A stretch of 64,000 nt of DNA from Deinococcus frigens DSM 12807 (GCF_000701425.1 NZ_JNIW01000018.1:1-64000); one strand, 5' to 3'; shown: positions 35,554 to 48,727, counted from the first letter of the stretch. Numbers and translations are program-made. Notes: generated from the letters alone by a model not told the origin.

Positions 35554-36912
35554 ATGCGAATCGTAATAGTCGGCGGCGTGGCCGCTGGAATGAGTGCGGC
35601 CAGCCGCGCCGTGCGCCAGAACCCCAGGGCGGAAGTGGTGGTTTTCGAGCGCGGCGAATACATCAGCTACGGCGCGTGCGGCCTGCCCTACGTGCTGGGC
35701 GGCGACGTGGACGGCTTTGATGACCTGATCGCCCGCACCCCGGACCAGATGCGCGCGCGCGGCATTGGCGTGCGCCTGCGCCACGAGGTCACGGGTGTAG
35801 ACGCCAAAGCTGCCACCATCACGGTTGTCGATCACGCTTCCGGGCGCAGCACGCACGAGCCATACGACAAATTGCTGATCGCCACGGGCGTCTCGGCCAT
35901 TCGCCCCGACTGGGCGCAGACGGACCTGGGGGGCGTGCATGTCCTGCGCGACATTCCCGATGGGCAGGCCATCGAAGCCAGTCTAAAGAACGCGAAACGC
36001 GCGGTGATCGTCGGTGGCGGCTACATCGGCCTGGAGCTGGCCGAGACGCTGAGCTGCCGGGGCCTGAGCGTGGTGATCGTGGAGCGCGACGCGGAGGTGG
36101 CCGGGCGCATGCTGGACCGCGATTATCAGCAACGGGTCCGGGCGGAACTGGAGAGCAACGGTGTGGAAATTCGCTGCGGCACCACCGTGGAGGGCCTGAG
36201 CGGCAAGGATGGGCGCGTGACCGGCGTGCAGACCGATCACGGCCCCATCCGCGCCGACGTGGTGATCGTGGCGGTGGGCGTGCGCCCGAACGTGGAGCTG
36301 GCCCGCGCCGCCGGGGCGCGCATCGGCAAAACCGGGGCGGTGGCCGTGAATACCCGCCAGGAAACGGGTGTGGAAGGCGTGTATTCAGCAGGGGACAACA
36401 CCGAGTCCACCCACCGGGTCACGCGCCGCAAGGTGCATATTCCGCTGGGTTTGACCGCCAACCGCATGGGCCGGGTGGCCGGGGTCAACATGGCCGGGGG
36501 CGACGCTGGCTTTCCCGGCGTGGTGGGCAGCAGCATCTTCAAGACCTTCGCGCTGGGCGCGGCCCGTACCGGCGTCACCCAGGCCGAGGCCGACGAGCTG
36601 GGCCTGAACGCCGCCAGCGTGGACGTTCACAGCACCGATCACGCCGGGTATTACTCCACAGCCAAGCCGATCTACGTGCGCCTGACCGCCGAGCGCGGCT
36701 CGGGCCGCCTGCTGGGCGCGCAACTGATCTGCCACAACCACGAGAGCGTCAAGCGGGTGGACGTGATCGCGGCGCTGCTGCACGGGCGCGGCAGGGTGCA
36801 GGACCTGTTCGAGACGGACCTGTCCTACGCCCCACCCTTTTCCGGCGTGTGGGACGTGCTGCTGGTGGCCGCAGACCGCCTGAGCCGCGAGATCGGCAAG
36901 AAGCAGGAATAG
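35554..36912 (+). CDS. CoA-disulfide reductase / NADH-oxidase-like flavoprotein
   Basis: The 452-residue FAD/NAD(P)-binding protein opens with VIVGGVAAGMSAASRA. The redox Cys lies in SYGACGLPY near residue 43, the single-cysteine active site of CoA-disulfide reductases and NADH oxidases. A second Rossmann motif VIVGGGYIGLELAE binds NAD(P)H, and YSAGDNTE binds FAD. It likely keeps low-molecular-weight thiols reduced; CoA is the best guess but bacillithiol disulfide is possible in this genus. TAGACT lies 5 nt before the ATG (leaderless). Confidence 0.9.
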   Translation: MRIVIVGGVAAGMSAASRAVRQNPRAEVVVFERGEYISYGACGLPYVLGGDVDGFDDLIARTPDQMRARGIGVRLRHEVTGVDAKAATITVVDHASGRSTHEPYDKLLIATGVSAIRPDWAQTDLGGVHVLRDIPDGQAIEASLKNAKRAVIVGGGYIGLELAETLSCRGLSVVIVERDAEVAGRMLDRDYQQRVRAELESNGVEIRCGTTVEGLSGKDGRVTGVQTDHGPIRADVVIVAVGVRPNVELARAAGARIGKTGAVAVNTRQETGVEGVYSAGDNTESTHRVTRRKVHIPLGLTANRMGRVAGVNMAGGDAGFPGVVGSSIFKTFALGAARTGVTQAEADELGLNAASVDVHSTDHAGYYSTAKPIYVRLTAERGSGRLLGAQLICHNHESVKRVDVIAALLHGRGRVQDLFETDLSYAPPFSGVWDVLLVAADRLSREIGKKQE

Positions 36913-36995
36913 CGCGGGAGCGGACCCAGCCGCCACCGCCCGGCCCGTCCCTTCATCCCGAACCCCCGGTTCACTGGGCGCGGATAATGCGGGCC

Positions 36996-38222
36996 ATGAG
37001 AGGCTGGCGCAGTTGGGACCGCAACGAGCAACTGGGCATTCTCAACGGCTGGGGCGTCTTTATTGGCGACGGCTTTCTGAACGTCACCGTGGTGGTGGCG
37101 GGGTTCGCCTCCAGGCTGGGTGCGCCTAACTGGGTCATTGGGCTGCTGCCCGCCATCTCCGGGGGCGGCTGGATGCTGCCGCAGTTGCTGGTGGCCGCAC
37201 GGGTCCGCAGCCTGCCGCACAAGCTGCCGGTGTACCGCTCGGCGGCCACGGTCCGCACGCTGTCCTACCTGTCGATGGCTTTGATCGCCGCCTTTCTGGC
37301 CGATGAACCCGCCCTGTGCCTGACGCTGTTCGTGCTGGCGATGCTGCTCAACTCGCTGGCCTCTGGCGTGGCGGGCCTGCCGTTTTTAGAGGTGATCAGC
37401 AAGACGGTCAGCGCCGAACGCCGCCCGCGCTTTTTCGGCACGCGCAACCTGTACGGCGGCCTGCTGGCCTTCGGGGCGGGGCTGCTAGTGCGCTGGATTC
37501 TAGGTTCGGGTCTGGAATTTCCGCTGAATTACGCGCTGATCTTTGCGCTGGGGACAGCGGCCTATACCTTTGGCTACTGGGTTTTCGGGCGGGTGCAGGA
37601 GCCGCCGGACCCCCCGCAGGCCGCCCAGGGCTACCGCGCCGAATTCCGCGCCATTCCCGAGACGCTGCGGGACCCGCACTTCCGCGCCTTTCTGAATGTG
37701 CGGCTGCTGCTGGCTGGAGCGAGCATGAGCGATCCCTTCTTCGCGGTGTATGCCCTGCGCGTGCTGGACTTTCCCCTAGCGATCCTGGGGGCCTTTGTGA
37801 TGGCGCTGACCGGGGCCGCGCCGCTGTCGAACATCGTGTGGCAGCGGGTGGCCGAGCGCAAGGGTTCGCGCCGGATCATCCGTTACGCCACGGTCTTTTA
37901 CGGGCTGGCCCCGCTGTACGCCGCGCTGGTGGGGCTGCTGGGGCTGGGCAGATGGGCGTATTTGGGCGTGTTCATGTTGACCAGCGTGGCCGCGCAGGGG
38001 TTCAGTCTGGGCCACACCAACCACCTGCTGAACATCTCGCCGCAGGGTGCCCGCAGCCGTTACATCGGCACGCTGAATACGCTGGTGGGCGCGGCGCTGT
38101 TCACGCCGGTGCTGGGCGGGCTGATCGCGGACCGCTTCGGCTACCTGCCGGTCTTCGCCATCAGCCTGCTGCTGTGTGCTGGGGCGTGGTGGCAGTGCGG
38201 CAAGCTGCGGCGGGACGCCTGA
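36996..38222 (+). CDS. MFS transporter, distinct subfamily
   Basis: The 408-residue multi-helix protein opens with RNEQLGILNGWGVFIGDGFLN and includes a long central loop GYRAEFRAIPETLRDPHFRAFL. Its layout resembles the Deinococcus/actinobacterial MFS proteins often annotated only as transporter. The ATG at 36996 has GATAAT 7 nt upstream; an in-frame ATG at 36987 would place the -10 inside the gene. The substrate is unknown and no operon partner is seen. Confidence 0.82.
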   Translation: MRGWRSWDRNEQLGILNGWGVFIGDGFLNVTVVVAGFASRLGAPNWVIGLLPAISGGGWMLPQLLVAARVRSLPHKLPVYRSAATVRTLSYLSMALIAAFLADEPALCLTLFVLAMLLNSLASGVAGLPFLEVISKTVSAERRPRFFGTRNLYGGLLAFGAGLLVRWILGSGLEFPLNYALIFALGTAAYTFGYWVFGRVQEPPDPPQAAQGYRAEFRAIPETLRDPHFRAFLNVRLLLAGASMSDPFFAVYALRVLDFPLAILGAFVMALTGAAPLSNIVWQRVAERKGSRRIIRYATVFYGLAPLYAALVGLLGLGRWAYLGVFMLTSVAAQGFSLGHTNHLLNISPQGARSRYIGTLNTLVGAALFTPVLGGLIADRFGYLPVFAISLLLCAGAWWQCGKLRRDA

Positions 38223-38287
38223 GCGGGGGTTGATGGACGATCTGGGGGCGTTGAATCAAGCCAACTGGCTCTGAAACATCCGTTCCC

Positions 38288-38602
38288 TCAACGAGAAGTC
38301 GATAGCAGCGGCTGAATCGGGATTTCTGCGTCAGAGAAGGAGGCCACTAGCTTAAGCTCTCCGCCCAGTGCTTCGATGTACTCCCGCAGGGTACTCAGGT
38401 ACATGTCCTCGCGCCGTTCCAGTTTCGACACGGCGGCCTGCTGGGTATCCATCGCCTGCGCCACTTCCACCTGGGTCTTGAGCCGTGCCTGACGTAGTTC
38501 AGCCAGTTGGAGCTGGACCAGCATCCCTTCGGCTTTCGCGGCAGCCTTAGCCTGCTGTTCCGGGGTCATCCTGGCCCGCAGATCACTCCATTTTTTGGTC
38601 AT
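38288..38602 (-). CDS. higA: HigA-type XRE antitoxin
   Basis: The 104-residue protein has an HTH_XRE domain around TQVEVAQAMDTQQAAVSKLERREDMYLSTL with the recognition helix in QQAAVSKLER. It should bind its own operator and neutralise the upstream HigB-like toxin. It overlaps the toxin gene by 20 bp, the usual toxin-first higBA order. The ATG at 38600-38602 is selected. Confidence 0.88.
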   Translation of the reverse strand: MTKKWSDLRARMTPEQQAKAAAKAEGMLVQLQLAELRQARLKTQVEVAQAMDTQQAAVSKLERREDMYLSTLREYIEALGGELKLVASFSDAEIPIQPLLSTSR

Positions 38603-38957
38603 GCTGTCCCTCCTTGTATAGGGTTTCCAAATGACTGTCATACAGATCATCGGCCAGGGGAACGAAGACGGTATACCAGCGGTCTTTCCCAGTCTTGTCG
38701 CCACCGATGAGCAAGATGGCGTGCCGACGCGGATCAAAGACGTACAGGACACGGTAGAGGCGGCCCCCATGCTGGACCCGGAGTTCGCGCATCTGGGAAT
38801 GTATGGAGCCATGAATCCCAGAGCTGTGGGGAAAGCCCAGTTGAGGCCCACGAACTTCAAGAAGGCGCACGGAGGCGTCGATGGATTCCTGCTCCCCCTC
38901 GCTGAGGGTATCCCACCAGACACCCAGTTCATCGGTGTATTCGATGTCCCAGCTCAA
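38583..38957 (-). CDS. higB: HigB-type (Gp49/DUF891) toxin
   Basis: The 124-residue protein has the DUF891 signature WDIEYTDELGVWWDTL, MRELRVQHGGRLYRVLYVFDPRR and LIGGDKTG. HigB toxins cleave mRNA on the ribosome. The conserved phrase PHSSGI is present. The start appears to be TTG at 38955-38957, with AAGGA 9 nt upstream; the family N-terminus begins exactly there. Together with higA it forms a complete type II toxin-antitoxin module. Confidence 0.9.
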   Translation of the reverse strand: MSWDIEYTDELGVWWDTLSEGEQESIDASVRLLEVRGPQLGFPHSSGIHGSIHSQMRELRVQHGGRLYRVLYVFDPRRHAILLIGGDKTGKDRWYTVFVPLADDLYDSHLETLYKEGQHDQKME

Positions 38958-38981
38958 AGCAGATATTCCTTCAAGTGACTA

Positions 38982-39001
38982 TGCCTCCAAAGGCATGTTA
39001 G
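38982..39001 (-). promoter_or_regulatory. Candidate higBA operator overlapping its -10 box
   Basis: ATGCCT/AGGCAT (38982-38987 with 38992-38997) is an inverted repeat immediately upstream of higB. The minus-strand -10 TAACAT (39001-38996) overlaps its right half, as expected for autorepression by the HigBA complex. Confidence 0.5.
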
Positions 39002-39100
39002 CAAATCAGGATGATTTCTGCCTGAAATTCCTTCTCGCGCCCTGGCAGTCGCTTGTGTGCCGTGGAGAAAGCAAGGAGTGGGGAATAGAGCTGACCTCTC

Positions 39101-39865
39101 TCAATGCCCCAGAATCTTCCCCAGAAATTGCTTGGCCCGTTCGTGCTGGGGATTGTTGTAGAACTCCTCTGGCGTGGTGTCTTCCACCACGTTGCCCTGA
39201 TCGAAGAACAGCAGGCGGTCCGCCACCTCGCGGGCAAAGCCCATCTCGTGGGTGACCACCAGCATGGTCATGCCGCCGCGCGCCAGATCCTTCATCACGT
39301 CCAGCACTTCCTTGATCATTTCCGGGTCCAAGGCGCTGGTCGGCTCGTCGAACAGCATGACCTTGGGGTCCATCGCCAGGGCGCGGGCAATGGCGACGCG
39401 CTGCTGCTGGCCGCCCGAGAGCTGCGCGGGGTACTTGTGGGCCTGTTCCTCAATGTCCACCCGGCGCAGCAGCTCCAGCCCGCGCTGATGGGCCTCGGCC
39501 TTGCCCGTCTTGCGAACACGGGTGGGGGCCAGCGTGATGTTTTCCAGCACGGTCAGGTGCGGAAACAGGTTGAACGACTGGAAAACCATGCCCACCTCGC
39601 GGCGGATGGCGTCCAGATTGCCCTTGCCGTTCAGCGGAATGCCGTCCACCGTGATCTGCCCGCCGTCATGCGGGTCCAACGCGTTGATGGTGCGAATAAA
39701 CGTGCTCTTGCCGCTGCCCGACGGCCCGATGATCACCACCACCTCGCCCGCGCGCACGCTGAGATTGACGCCTTTCAGGGCCTGGAAAGTGCCGAAGTGC
39801 TTCTGAACATTCTCGGCCTGAATGATCGGCGCACCCTGCTGGCTGGCGTTGGCGAGGGAAGTCAT
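39101..39865 (-). CDS. Polar amino-acid ABC transporter ATPase
   Basis: The 254-residue ATPase has Walker [10 protein letters not shown], the signature LSGGQQQR, Walker [10 protein letters not shown] and the His loop THEMG. It is of the GlnQ/HisP type. It should power uptake with a substrate protein such as the one at 34526, but no permease gene lies in between. TACAGT 7 nt before the ATG (39863-39865) indicates leaderless transcription; a GTG three codons earlier is less likely. Divergent from the TRAP operon. Confidence 0.93.
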   Translation of the reverse strand: MTSLANASQQGAPIIQAENVQKHFGTFQALKGVNLSVRAGEVVVIIGPSGSGKSTFIRTINALDPHDGGQITVDGIPLNGKGNLDAIRREVGMVFQSFNLFPHLTVLENITLAPTRVRKTGKAEAHQRGLELLRRVDIEEQAHKYPAQLSGGQQQRVAIARALAMDPKVMLFDEPTSALDPEMIKEVLDVMKDLARGGMTMLVVTHEMGFAREVADRLLFFDQGNVVEDTTPEEFYNNPQHERAKQFLGKILGH

Positions 39866-40081
39866 AGGTTCCACTGTAGCTGAACTGGATTCGGGAGCGC
39901 ACGTCCAGGTTCACTTCGGGTATCTTGCCCAGCCTTCCGCCCGGGCAACAAGCAGAAATGGAGAATCTGACCCAGGTTCATGGAAGCGCGTCCAATTCTG
40001 GGGCCGTGCTAAGATTTCCACACTCTCAACATTCCGCGCGGTCTGCTTCCTACGCAGGGCCGCCATCACGGAGGATTCACC

Positions 40082-41062
40082 ATGAAAAAACGAGGCAAGC
40101 AGTTCATGACCGCCGCCGTTCTCGGCTCCGCTGCCCTGTTCACGGGCGCAGCGCTCGCCCAGGGCACCACCTTTCTGACCATCGGCTCTGGCAGCACCAC
40201 GGGGGTTTACTTTCCCGTCGCCACCGGCATGGCCAAGATGATCAACGACGCGGGCGGCGGCATCCGCGCCAACGCGCGAAGCACCGGCGGCAGCGTGTTC
40301 AATATGAACGCCATGGCCACCGGCGAGTTGAACGCCGCCGTGGCCCAGAACGACGTGGTGTATTACGCCTACACCGGCACCGGCCTGGACGCCTTCAAGG
40401 GCAAGGCCAACAAGAAGATCCGCACCATGGCCGTGCTGTACCCCGAGGTGCTGCACGTGATTGCGCGCAAGGATTCCGGCATCAACAGCATGGCGGACCT
40501 GAAGGGCAAGAAAGTCGTGATCGGCGACCTGGGGTCCGGCACCGAGCAGACCGCCATGCAGGTCATGGAAGCCTACGGCCTGACGTTCGATGATCTGGGA
40601 CAGGCGCTGCGCGTCTCGCCGTCGCAGGGCATCAGCCTGATGCAGGACAAGCGCGCCGACGCGCTGTTCTACACCGTGGGCGTGGGCGCAAGCGCCATTG
40701 CCCAGATCGCCCAGACGGTGGACGTGAAACTGGTCCCGGTGGCCGGCAACCAGGCCGCCAGCCTGATCAAGAAGTACCCCTTCTACGTGCGCTACAACGT
40801 CCCCGCCAAGAGCTACCGGGGCATCGACGGCACCGTGCCCGGCGTGGCGGTACAGGCCACCCTGGTCACCACCAGCGACGAGAGCGAGGACACCATCTAC
40901 AAGGCCATGAAAGCTGCCTTCGGGGACGAGAAGGCGCTGAAAGCCATTCACCCGGCCCTGGCGAATAACTTCTCCTATGCCAAGGCGGTCGATGGTCTGC
41001 CCGCCCCGCTGCACCCCGGCGCGGCCAAGTTCTTCAAGGAAATGGGCGTCAAGGTCAAATAA
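40082..41062 (+). CDS. TAXI-family TRAP transporter solute-binding protein
   Basis: The 326-residue secreted protein has a signal peptide (KQFMTAAVLGSAALFTGAALA) and the TAXI features TIGSGSTTGVYFPVATGMA, ARSTGGSVFNM and VIGDLGSGTE. TAXI proteins bind glutamate or other carboxylates. AAGATTTCC-type spacing with TAAGAT upstream and GGAGG 7 nt before the ATG are visible. It is separated from the permease gene by a hairpin likely to raise its expression over the permease. Confidence 0.93.
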   Translation: MKKRGKQFMTAAVLGSAALFTGAALAQGTTFLTIGSGSTTGVYFPVATGMAKMINDAGGGIRANARSTGGSVFNMNAMATGELNAAVAQNDVVYYAYTGTGLDAFKGKANKKIRTMAVLYPEVLHVIARKDSGINSMADLKGKKVVIGDLGSGTEQTAMQVMEAYGLTFDDLGQALRVSPSQGISLMQDKRADALFYTVGVGASAIAQIAQTVDVKLVPVAGNQAASLIKKYPFYVRYNVPAKSYRGIDGTVPGVAVQATLVTTSDESEDTIYKAMKAAFGDEKALKAIHPALANNFSYAKAVDGLPAPLHPGAAKFFKEMGVKVK

Positions 41063-41088
41063 GGTCACTTGACCAGCGAGAGGGGGAG

Positions 41089-41126
41089 GGGGCCAGCCAC
41101 ACACAGATCGGGAGGCTGGCCCCTTC
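41089..41126 (+). terminator. Attenuator-like hairpin between TRAP binding protein and permease
   Basis: GGGGCCAGCC/GGCTGGCCCC (41089-41098 with 41114-41123) is a perfect 10-bp stem followed by TTCCCTTTT. The interrupted T tract suggests partial termination. Confidence 0.65.
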
Positions 41127-41152
41127 CCTTTTAGAAAGGAGATGAGCAGCCA

Positions 41153-43336
<2,184 letters not shown>

Positions 43337-43412
43337 GGTCCGCCCGCCCTGGCGTCCCCGGCTTGCACAGCGGGGGCGCACCTCTAGCTGTTCCAAAGTG
43401 GCAGGATAGGGC

Positions 43413-44603
43413 ATGACCCAGCCGCCTCCCTCTGCTCCACGCGGTCCTCTGGGCGATTGGCGGGCGGCGCGGGACGTGCGGGACCTGATCCGGCGGCTGT
43501 GGGCCATGCCACTGGTGCGCCTGATCGCCTACGCCGTGCTGATCGCGGTGGCCGTGCGGACACTGCTGTGGGGAACGCGGCTGCTGGCGAGCGTGCTGCT
43601 GACCGTGCTGACCGCCTACGGGCTGGCCTTTCTGGTCAACCCGATTCTGGAGTGGCTGGAGCGCCGCCAGATCGGGCGGATGGTGGGCGTGCTGCTGCTG
43701 ATCCTGGTCACACTGGGCCTGACCACGCTGCTGCTGGTGACCCTCAGCCAGCAGGTCACGGGGCTGATTACGGGCATTCCGGTAATCGCGGTTAACCTCA
43801 AAATCGCGCTGTTCAACGTGCTGGAGCGGCTGGACACCATTCCCGGCGTGCAGGGCCTCAAGGACAGCGTCAGCAGCTACATCGACGAGCAGACCACCAA
43901 CATCACCCAGAACGCCGGGCCGGTGCTGGAGCGGCTGCTCAATTCCGGCCCCAATGTGCTCAACACGCTGTCCAACCTGGTGGGCTGGCTGGGGCAACTG
44001 GGCTTTATCGTGACGCTGGCGGCGTATTTTATGATCGATTACGAGCGGGTAGGGGCCAGCCTGCTGCGGGTCTTTCCACGCGCCTCGCAGCCCACTGTGC
44101 TGCGGCTCTCGGAGGACGTGGGCCAGAGTTTCGGCGGTTTTCTGCGCGGCCAACTGCTGCTGATGCTCACGGGCGCGGTGCTGTCCACGCTGGGCCTGCT
44201 GGCCCTGAAGGTGCCCAATGCGCTGGCCCTGGGCGCGCTGAGCGGCCTGCTGAGCCTGGTGCCGTACATCGGGATCGTGCTGGCCGCCCTGGCTGCCATG
44301 TTGCAGGCGATTTCGCAGGGCGGGCTGACCATCGGGCTGGTGGCGGCGCTGTTCTTCGTCATCAACCAGCTCCAGGGCAACGTGCTGGGGCCGCTGATCA
44401 TGGGCCGGGTGGTCAGCCTCAGCCCCGCCGCGATTCTGATCGCTTTGCTGGTGGGCCTGGCGCTGGCCGGGCCGGTGGGCGCGGTCATGGCCATTCCCAC
44501 CGCCACACTGCTCAAGCGCTGGCTGGAGCGGTACTGGATGACCAGCGCGGCCTACCGGGGCGTGGCGGGCGCGCTGCCGGAGCAGGTGGAGGCGGGGAAG
44601 TAG
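43413..44603 (+). CDS. AI-2E family (PerM/YdiK-like) membrane protein
   Basis: The 396-residue protein has N-terminal helices, a long amphipathic mid-region ([28 protein letters not shown]) and a C-terminal helix bundle with the family phrase [17 protein letters not shown] and [15 protein letters not shown]. Members include AI-2 exporters and Na/H antiporters, so function is not fixed. The 45-bp gap after the TRAP operon suggests independent expression. No promoter was found with confidence. Confidence 0.85.
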   Translation: MTQPPPSAPRGPLGDWRAARDVRDLIRRLWAMPLVRLIAYAVLIAVAVRTLLWGTRLLASVLLTVLTAYGLAFLVNPILEWLERRQIGRMVGVLLLILVTLGLTTLLLVTLSQQVTGLITGIPVIAVNLKIALFNVLERLDTIPGVQGLKDSVSSYIDEQTTNITQNAGPVLERLLNSGPNVLNTLSNLVGWLGQLGFIVTLAAYFMIDYERVGASLLRVFPRASQPTVLRLSEDVGQSFGGFLRGQLLLMLTGAVLSTLGLLALKVPNALALGALSGLLSLVPYIGIVLAALAAMLQAISQGGLTIGLVAALFFVINQLQGNVLGPLIMGRVVSLSPAAILIALLVGLALAGPVGAVMAIPTATLLKRWLERYWMTSAAYRGVAGALPEQVEAGK

Positions 44604-44749
44604 GGAAGGTGGGGCGGAGAGATAAAGGGCCGGGTCCCACGGACCCCTCCCCCTTCGGTGAACCTCCCCCCAACAGGGAGGCACAGAGATCAAAACGTCG
44701 CGCCCGCTCTGTTTGCCCCCACTCTCCCGCTCCCCGCTATCCTCGGCCC

Positions 44750-45846
<1,097 letters not shown>

Positions 45847-45850
<4 letters not shown>

Positions 45851-46371
45851 ACAGCCCCGTCTGGGTGCTGTCGGGCAGTCCGGGCGTGGGCAAGTCCAGC
45901 GTGGCCCGCGCCCTGCTCCAGCACTATCCGCGCGGCCTGCACCTACCTGTGGATGACCTGCGCGAACTGGTGGTGTCGGGTCTGGTGCATCCCAGCCTGG
46001 ACCACCAGCCGGAAGCTGTGCGGCAGTTCGCCCTGGCCCGCCGCGCCGCCGCCTTTCACGCCCGGCTGTACGCCGGGGCAGGCTTTGCGGTGGTGGTGGA
46101 CGACGTCCTGTGGCCCGCCGATCTGGAGGCAATGCGCGCTCACTGGGACGGGCTGGACGTTCGCCCGGTCTTCCTGTGTCCCACGCTGGACGTGACCCAG
46201 GCGCGCAACGCGGCGCGCGCGGGCAAGACATTCGACACGCAGAATCTCGTGCCGATGATCGCGTCCATCCATCTAGCCATGCCGCCCGCCGATTACCTGG
46301 AGGCGGGCTGGCGGGTGCTGGACACCTCGAATCTCAGTCTTGAGCAGACCGTCAAACTGCTGCTGGTCTAG
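45847..46371 (+). CDS. P-loop kinase-like protein
   Basis: The 174-residue protein starts with Walker A ([15 protein letters not shown]) and a DDLRELV stretch, followed by [13 protein letters not shown]. It belongs with the AAA/zeta-like small nucleotide kinases, similar in style to the one at 23502 but different in sequence. The target is unknown. It is coupled to the aminopeptidase through an ATGA overlap. Its stop shares a CTAG overlap with the convergent C39-like gene. Confidence 0.82.
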
Positions 46372-46928
46372 CCGATCACTTTCCGAACTGTCGCCGAGAA
46401 TTTCGGCGGGTACACCAGCGCGAACTGGCCGTGATGGTCCGCCCACACGCGGGCGAAGTCGGCGTAGCCCATCGCCACGTAGCCCAGCAGCGGGTCCATC
46501 AGATACGCCTGGGCAGAGGCGTCATTGAAGCCCACCACCACGCGCCAGTGGGGGATGACCTGCCCGCTGGGGCTAACGTAGGTTTGCAGGGCAATCACGG
46601 GAAAGCCGTTCCTGATGGCCGTCCGCATGGTGTTGATCGAGCCGCCGGAATACAGCCGCGCCTCCATGTCCACGCGCGGCGCGAAGTCCAGAATCGCCTG
46701 CGCGGTCATGTACGAGGTCTCGGACGGGCGCGTAAAACGGCTGACCGTCGCCATGTCCACGTTCAGGCCGTAGTAGCGCAGCACCTGCGTCAGACTGGCG
46801 GGGCCGCAGGCGTTGTAGCTCTGCCGGATCAGCGGCATGCCGGACAGGACGTAGCCGGGCGGTGGGGCCTGGGCGGCCTGCGCCGGGGCGACAGCCACAA
46901 ACAGCAGGGCAAGGGAGATACGGCGCAC
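46368..46928 (-). CDS. Secreted C39-like cysteine peptidase-domain protein
   Basis: The 186-residue protein has a signal peptide ([18 protein letters not shown], start GTG at 46926-46928) and a C39/papain-like domain. The catalytic Cys lies in YNACGPASL, His in IPHWRVVVG and the third residue in LMDPLLGY. Such domains process leader peptides in bacteriocin exporters but here stand alone, so a wall or peptide protease role is more likely. An open frame extends far upstream without SD and is not used. Confidence 0.78.
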   Translation of the reverse strand: MRRISLALLFVAVAPAQAAQAPPPGYVLSGMPLIRQSYNACGPASLTQVLRYYGLNVDMATVSRFTRPSETSYMTAQAILDFAPRVDMEARLYSGGSINTMRTAIRNGFPVIALQTYVSPSGQVIPHWRVVVGFNDASAQAYLMDPLLGYVAMGYADFARVWADHHGQFALVYPPKFSATVRKVIG

Positions 46929-47304
46929 GGGACCGACTATGGCCTGCCGGGTATCACGGCAGTCTTTCAGAGGACGGGAGAATGCCTGGGGACTCAACAC
47001 TGCCGAGGGCAGAAGGTGCGGCGCGCTGGAAGCCAAACCCCTCGGCCAGCTCCCCCACAAGGAGCTGAGAAGCTCAGAAGACCGTGCAGCGCAAAAGCCC
47101 ATGCAGCGCAGCAATCTCCTGACCTCCCTCTGAGGAGAGTTGCCCCGCCGGGGCGGGGGGTCAAACGGGGCGGGCACTCCCGCAGCCAGACTTTTCAGCA
47201 GCGCCGGACCGAGCCGCCGACAACCCGTTTCCCCGCCCGCCCGGTCTGCTACCCTGATCGGCGGCCCGTGACCTCTTCAGTCGCCCAGGCCGGAGGTAAG
47301 ACCC
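46929..47304 (+). promoter_or_regulatory. Intergenic region with leader of the VUT transporter gene
   Basis: No gene is supported. TACCCT at 47250-47255 is a plausible -10 for the downstream gene, and GGAGGT at 47292-47297 is its SD. GC-rich inverted repeats occur around 47050-47085 and 47140-47157. No preQ1 aptamer could be recognised. Confidence 0.4.
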
Positions 47305-47859
47305 ATGAACCATTTTTCTGCGCGGGGACGCCCTGCCCCGCTGCCGTTGCTGCTGATCGCGCTGTACGCACTGAGCATACTGCTCGCCAACATCACGCTC
47401 AACAAATTCATTCCGCTGCCGGTATACGGCCTGCTTAGCGTCGGAACCATCTTCTTTGCCGCCGTGTTCACGCTGCGGGACCGGATTCACCGTGCGGGCG
47501 GCCTGAACGCCGTGTTCATCGCCATCGCCACCGCCTTGCTGATCAACACGGTCGCGGCACTGTTCCTCGGCACCGAGTGGCGCTTTATCGGCGCATCTTT
47601 CCTGGCGATTCTGGTGGGCGAGCTGGCCGACACCGCCGTGTACCAGCGCCTGATCCACCGCAGTTGGTGGATGCGGGTGCTGGCCAGCAACGCGGTCAGC
47701 GTGCCGCTGGACTCGGTGCTGTTCAACCTGCTGGCCTTTGTGGGGATCATGTCCGGGAGCGAGATCGCTCAGATCATCTTCGCGGACATCCTGGCCAAGT
47801 ACCTGATCGCCGCGCTGTTCGCCGTCCGGGTGCGGCAGGCCAGCCGGGCACTCGCCTGA
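47305..47859 (+). CDS. VUT/YhhQ-family queuosine precursor transporter
   Basis: The 184-residue protein has about six membrane helices. It opens LPLLLIALYALSILLANITLNKFI and contains the YhhQ-type phrases VYGLLSVGTIFFAAVFTLRDR and SNAVSVPLDSVLFNLLAF. YhhQ proteins import queuosine precursors (preQ0/preQ1). The size is slightly shorter than typical. GGAGGT lies 7 nt upstream of the ATG. No queuosine biosynthesis gene is present in this window. Confidence 0.8.
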   Translation: MNHFSARGRPAPLPLLLIALYALSILLANITLNKFIPLPVYGLLSVGTIFFAAVFTLRDRIHRAGGLNAVFIAIATALLINTVAALFLGTEWRFIGASFLAILVGELADTAVYQRLIHRSWWMRVLASNAVSVPLDSVLFNLLAFVGIMSGSEIAQIIFADILAKYLIAALFAVRVRQASRALA

Positions 47860-47889
47860 ACGCGGTCCAGTCGCAGACCAACCCAGGTC

Positions 47890-48600
47890 TCAGCGTTCGT
47901 AGCCGACGATGATCTCTCCCTCGGCCAGCTTGCGGTTGATCATGCTGGTGCGGGTGTAGTTGAGGACGATCATGCCGCTGCCCAGTTCCAGCAGATTCAG
48001 GGTGCCCTTGACGCCGTTTCCAGCGGTGGCGTCGCTGCCGATCACCTTCCACTGAAAGCCGCTGCGGACATCCAGCACCCGGTCCGGGGCGGTGCTGGCC
48101 GGGACCAGCGTGGGCAGGGCGCTGTATCCTTCCGGGCCGCGCATCTCGCCGGTTCGCAGGTTGATGCTCACGCCGTCCAGCACGCCGTTAAGGCCGGTCA
48201 CGTTGCCAAACACCACGCGGCTGCTGTCGCGCGCCAGGGGCAGCCGGACCGTCTTGCCGGTAGAGGCCAGCACCGACTGGAACACCAGATACTGCCGGTA
48301 CTCCTCCTCGGTGATGCCCAGCCGGGGATCGCAGGGCGCGCGCACCCCCTTGCTGGCGCTGACGATCACCTGATAAAGCGCTTGCGGACTGCCGCCCACC
48401 CGCAGGACCCGCGTCTCCAGGCCCACGGTGGACAGGCTGGGCCGCTTTTCTAAAATGCTGACAAACTGGCCTGGCAACGGCAGCAGGGCCGCCAGCCGCG
48501 ACAGATTGCCCCCGGTCAATGGAAGAGGGACCTCGGTGGTCTGGGCAGAAACCAGGAACACCGAGAACGCTAGAAAAAGAAGAGACCGGGCCGCCCTCAT
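47890..48600 (-). CDS. Secreted protein of unknown function
   Basis: The 236-residue protein has a signal peptide (RAARSLLFLAFSVFLVSAQ) and a beta-rich mature domain with no recognised motif. Features are GVRAPCDPRLGITEEEYRQYL in the middle and repeated hydrophobic strands near NGVKGTLNLLELGSG. A single Cys occurs in the mature part. TATTCT lies 10 nt before the ATG. It may act at the cell surface. Confidence 0.65.
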   Translation of the reverse strand: MRAARSLLFLAFSVFLVSAQTTEVPLPLTGGNLSRLAALLPLPGQFVSILEKRPSLSTVGLETRVLRVGGSPQALYQVIVSASKGVRAPCDPRLGITEEEYRQYLVFQSVLASTGKTVRLPLARDSSRVVFGNVTGLNGVLDGVSINLRTGEMRGPEGYSALPTLVPASTAPDRVLDVRSGFQWKVIGSDATAGNGVKGTLNLLELGSGMIVLNYTRTSMINRKLAEGEIIVGYER

Positions 48601-48727
48601 GCCAGGGTCAAGAATAGGACGCGCGGGTGAGAATTCGTGCCAGAAACGCTCACCAGAAGGTCAGCAAAGACTGCGCTGGAACGGTCGTCTGGCCGCTCGC
48701 GCCCGCCCGTTGGACGATCAAGAAGTG

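Noticed and set aside
41063..41074. GGTCACTTGACC dyad after the TRAP binding protein
   Set aside because: It is short and directly after a stop codon with no promoter nearby. It is probably chance.
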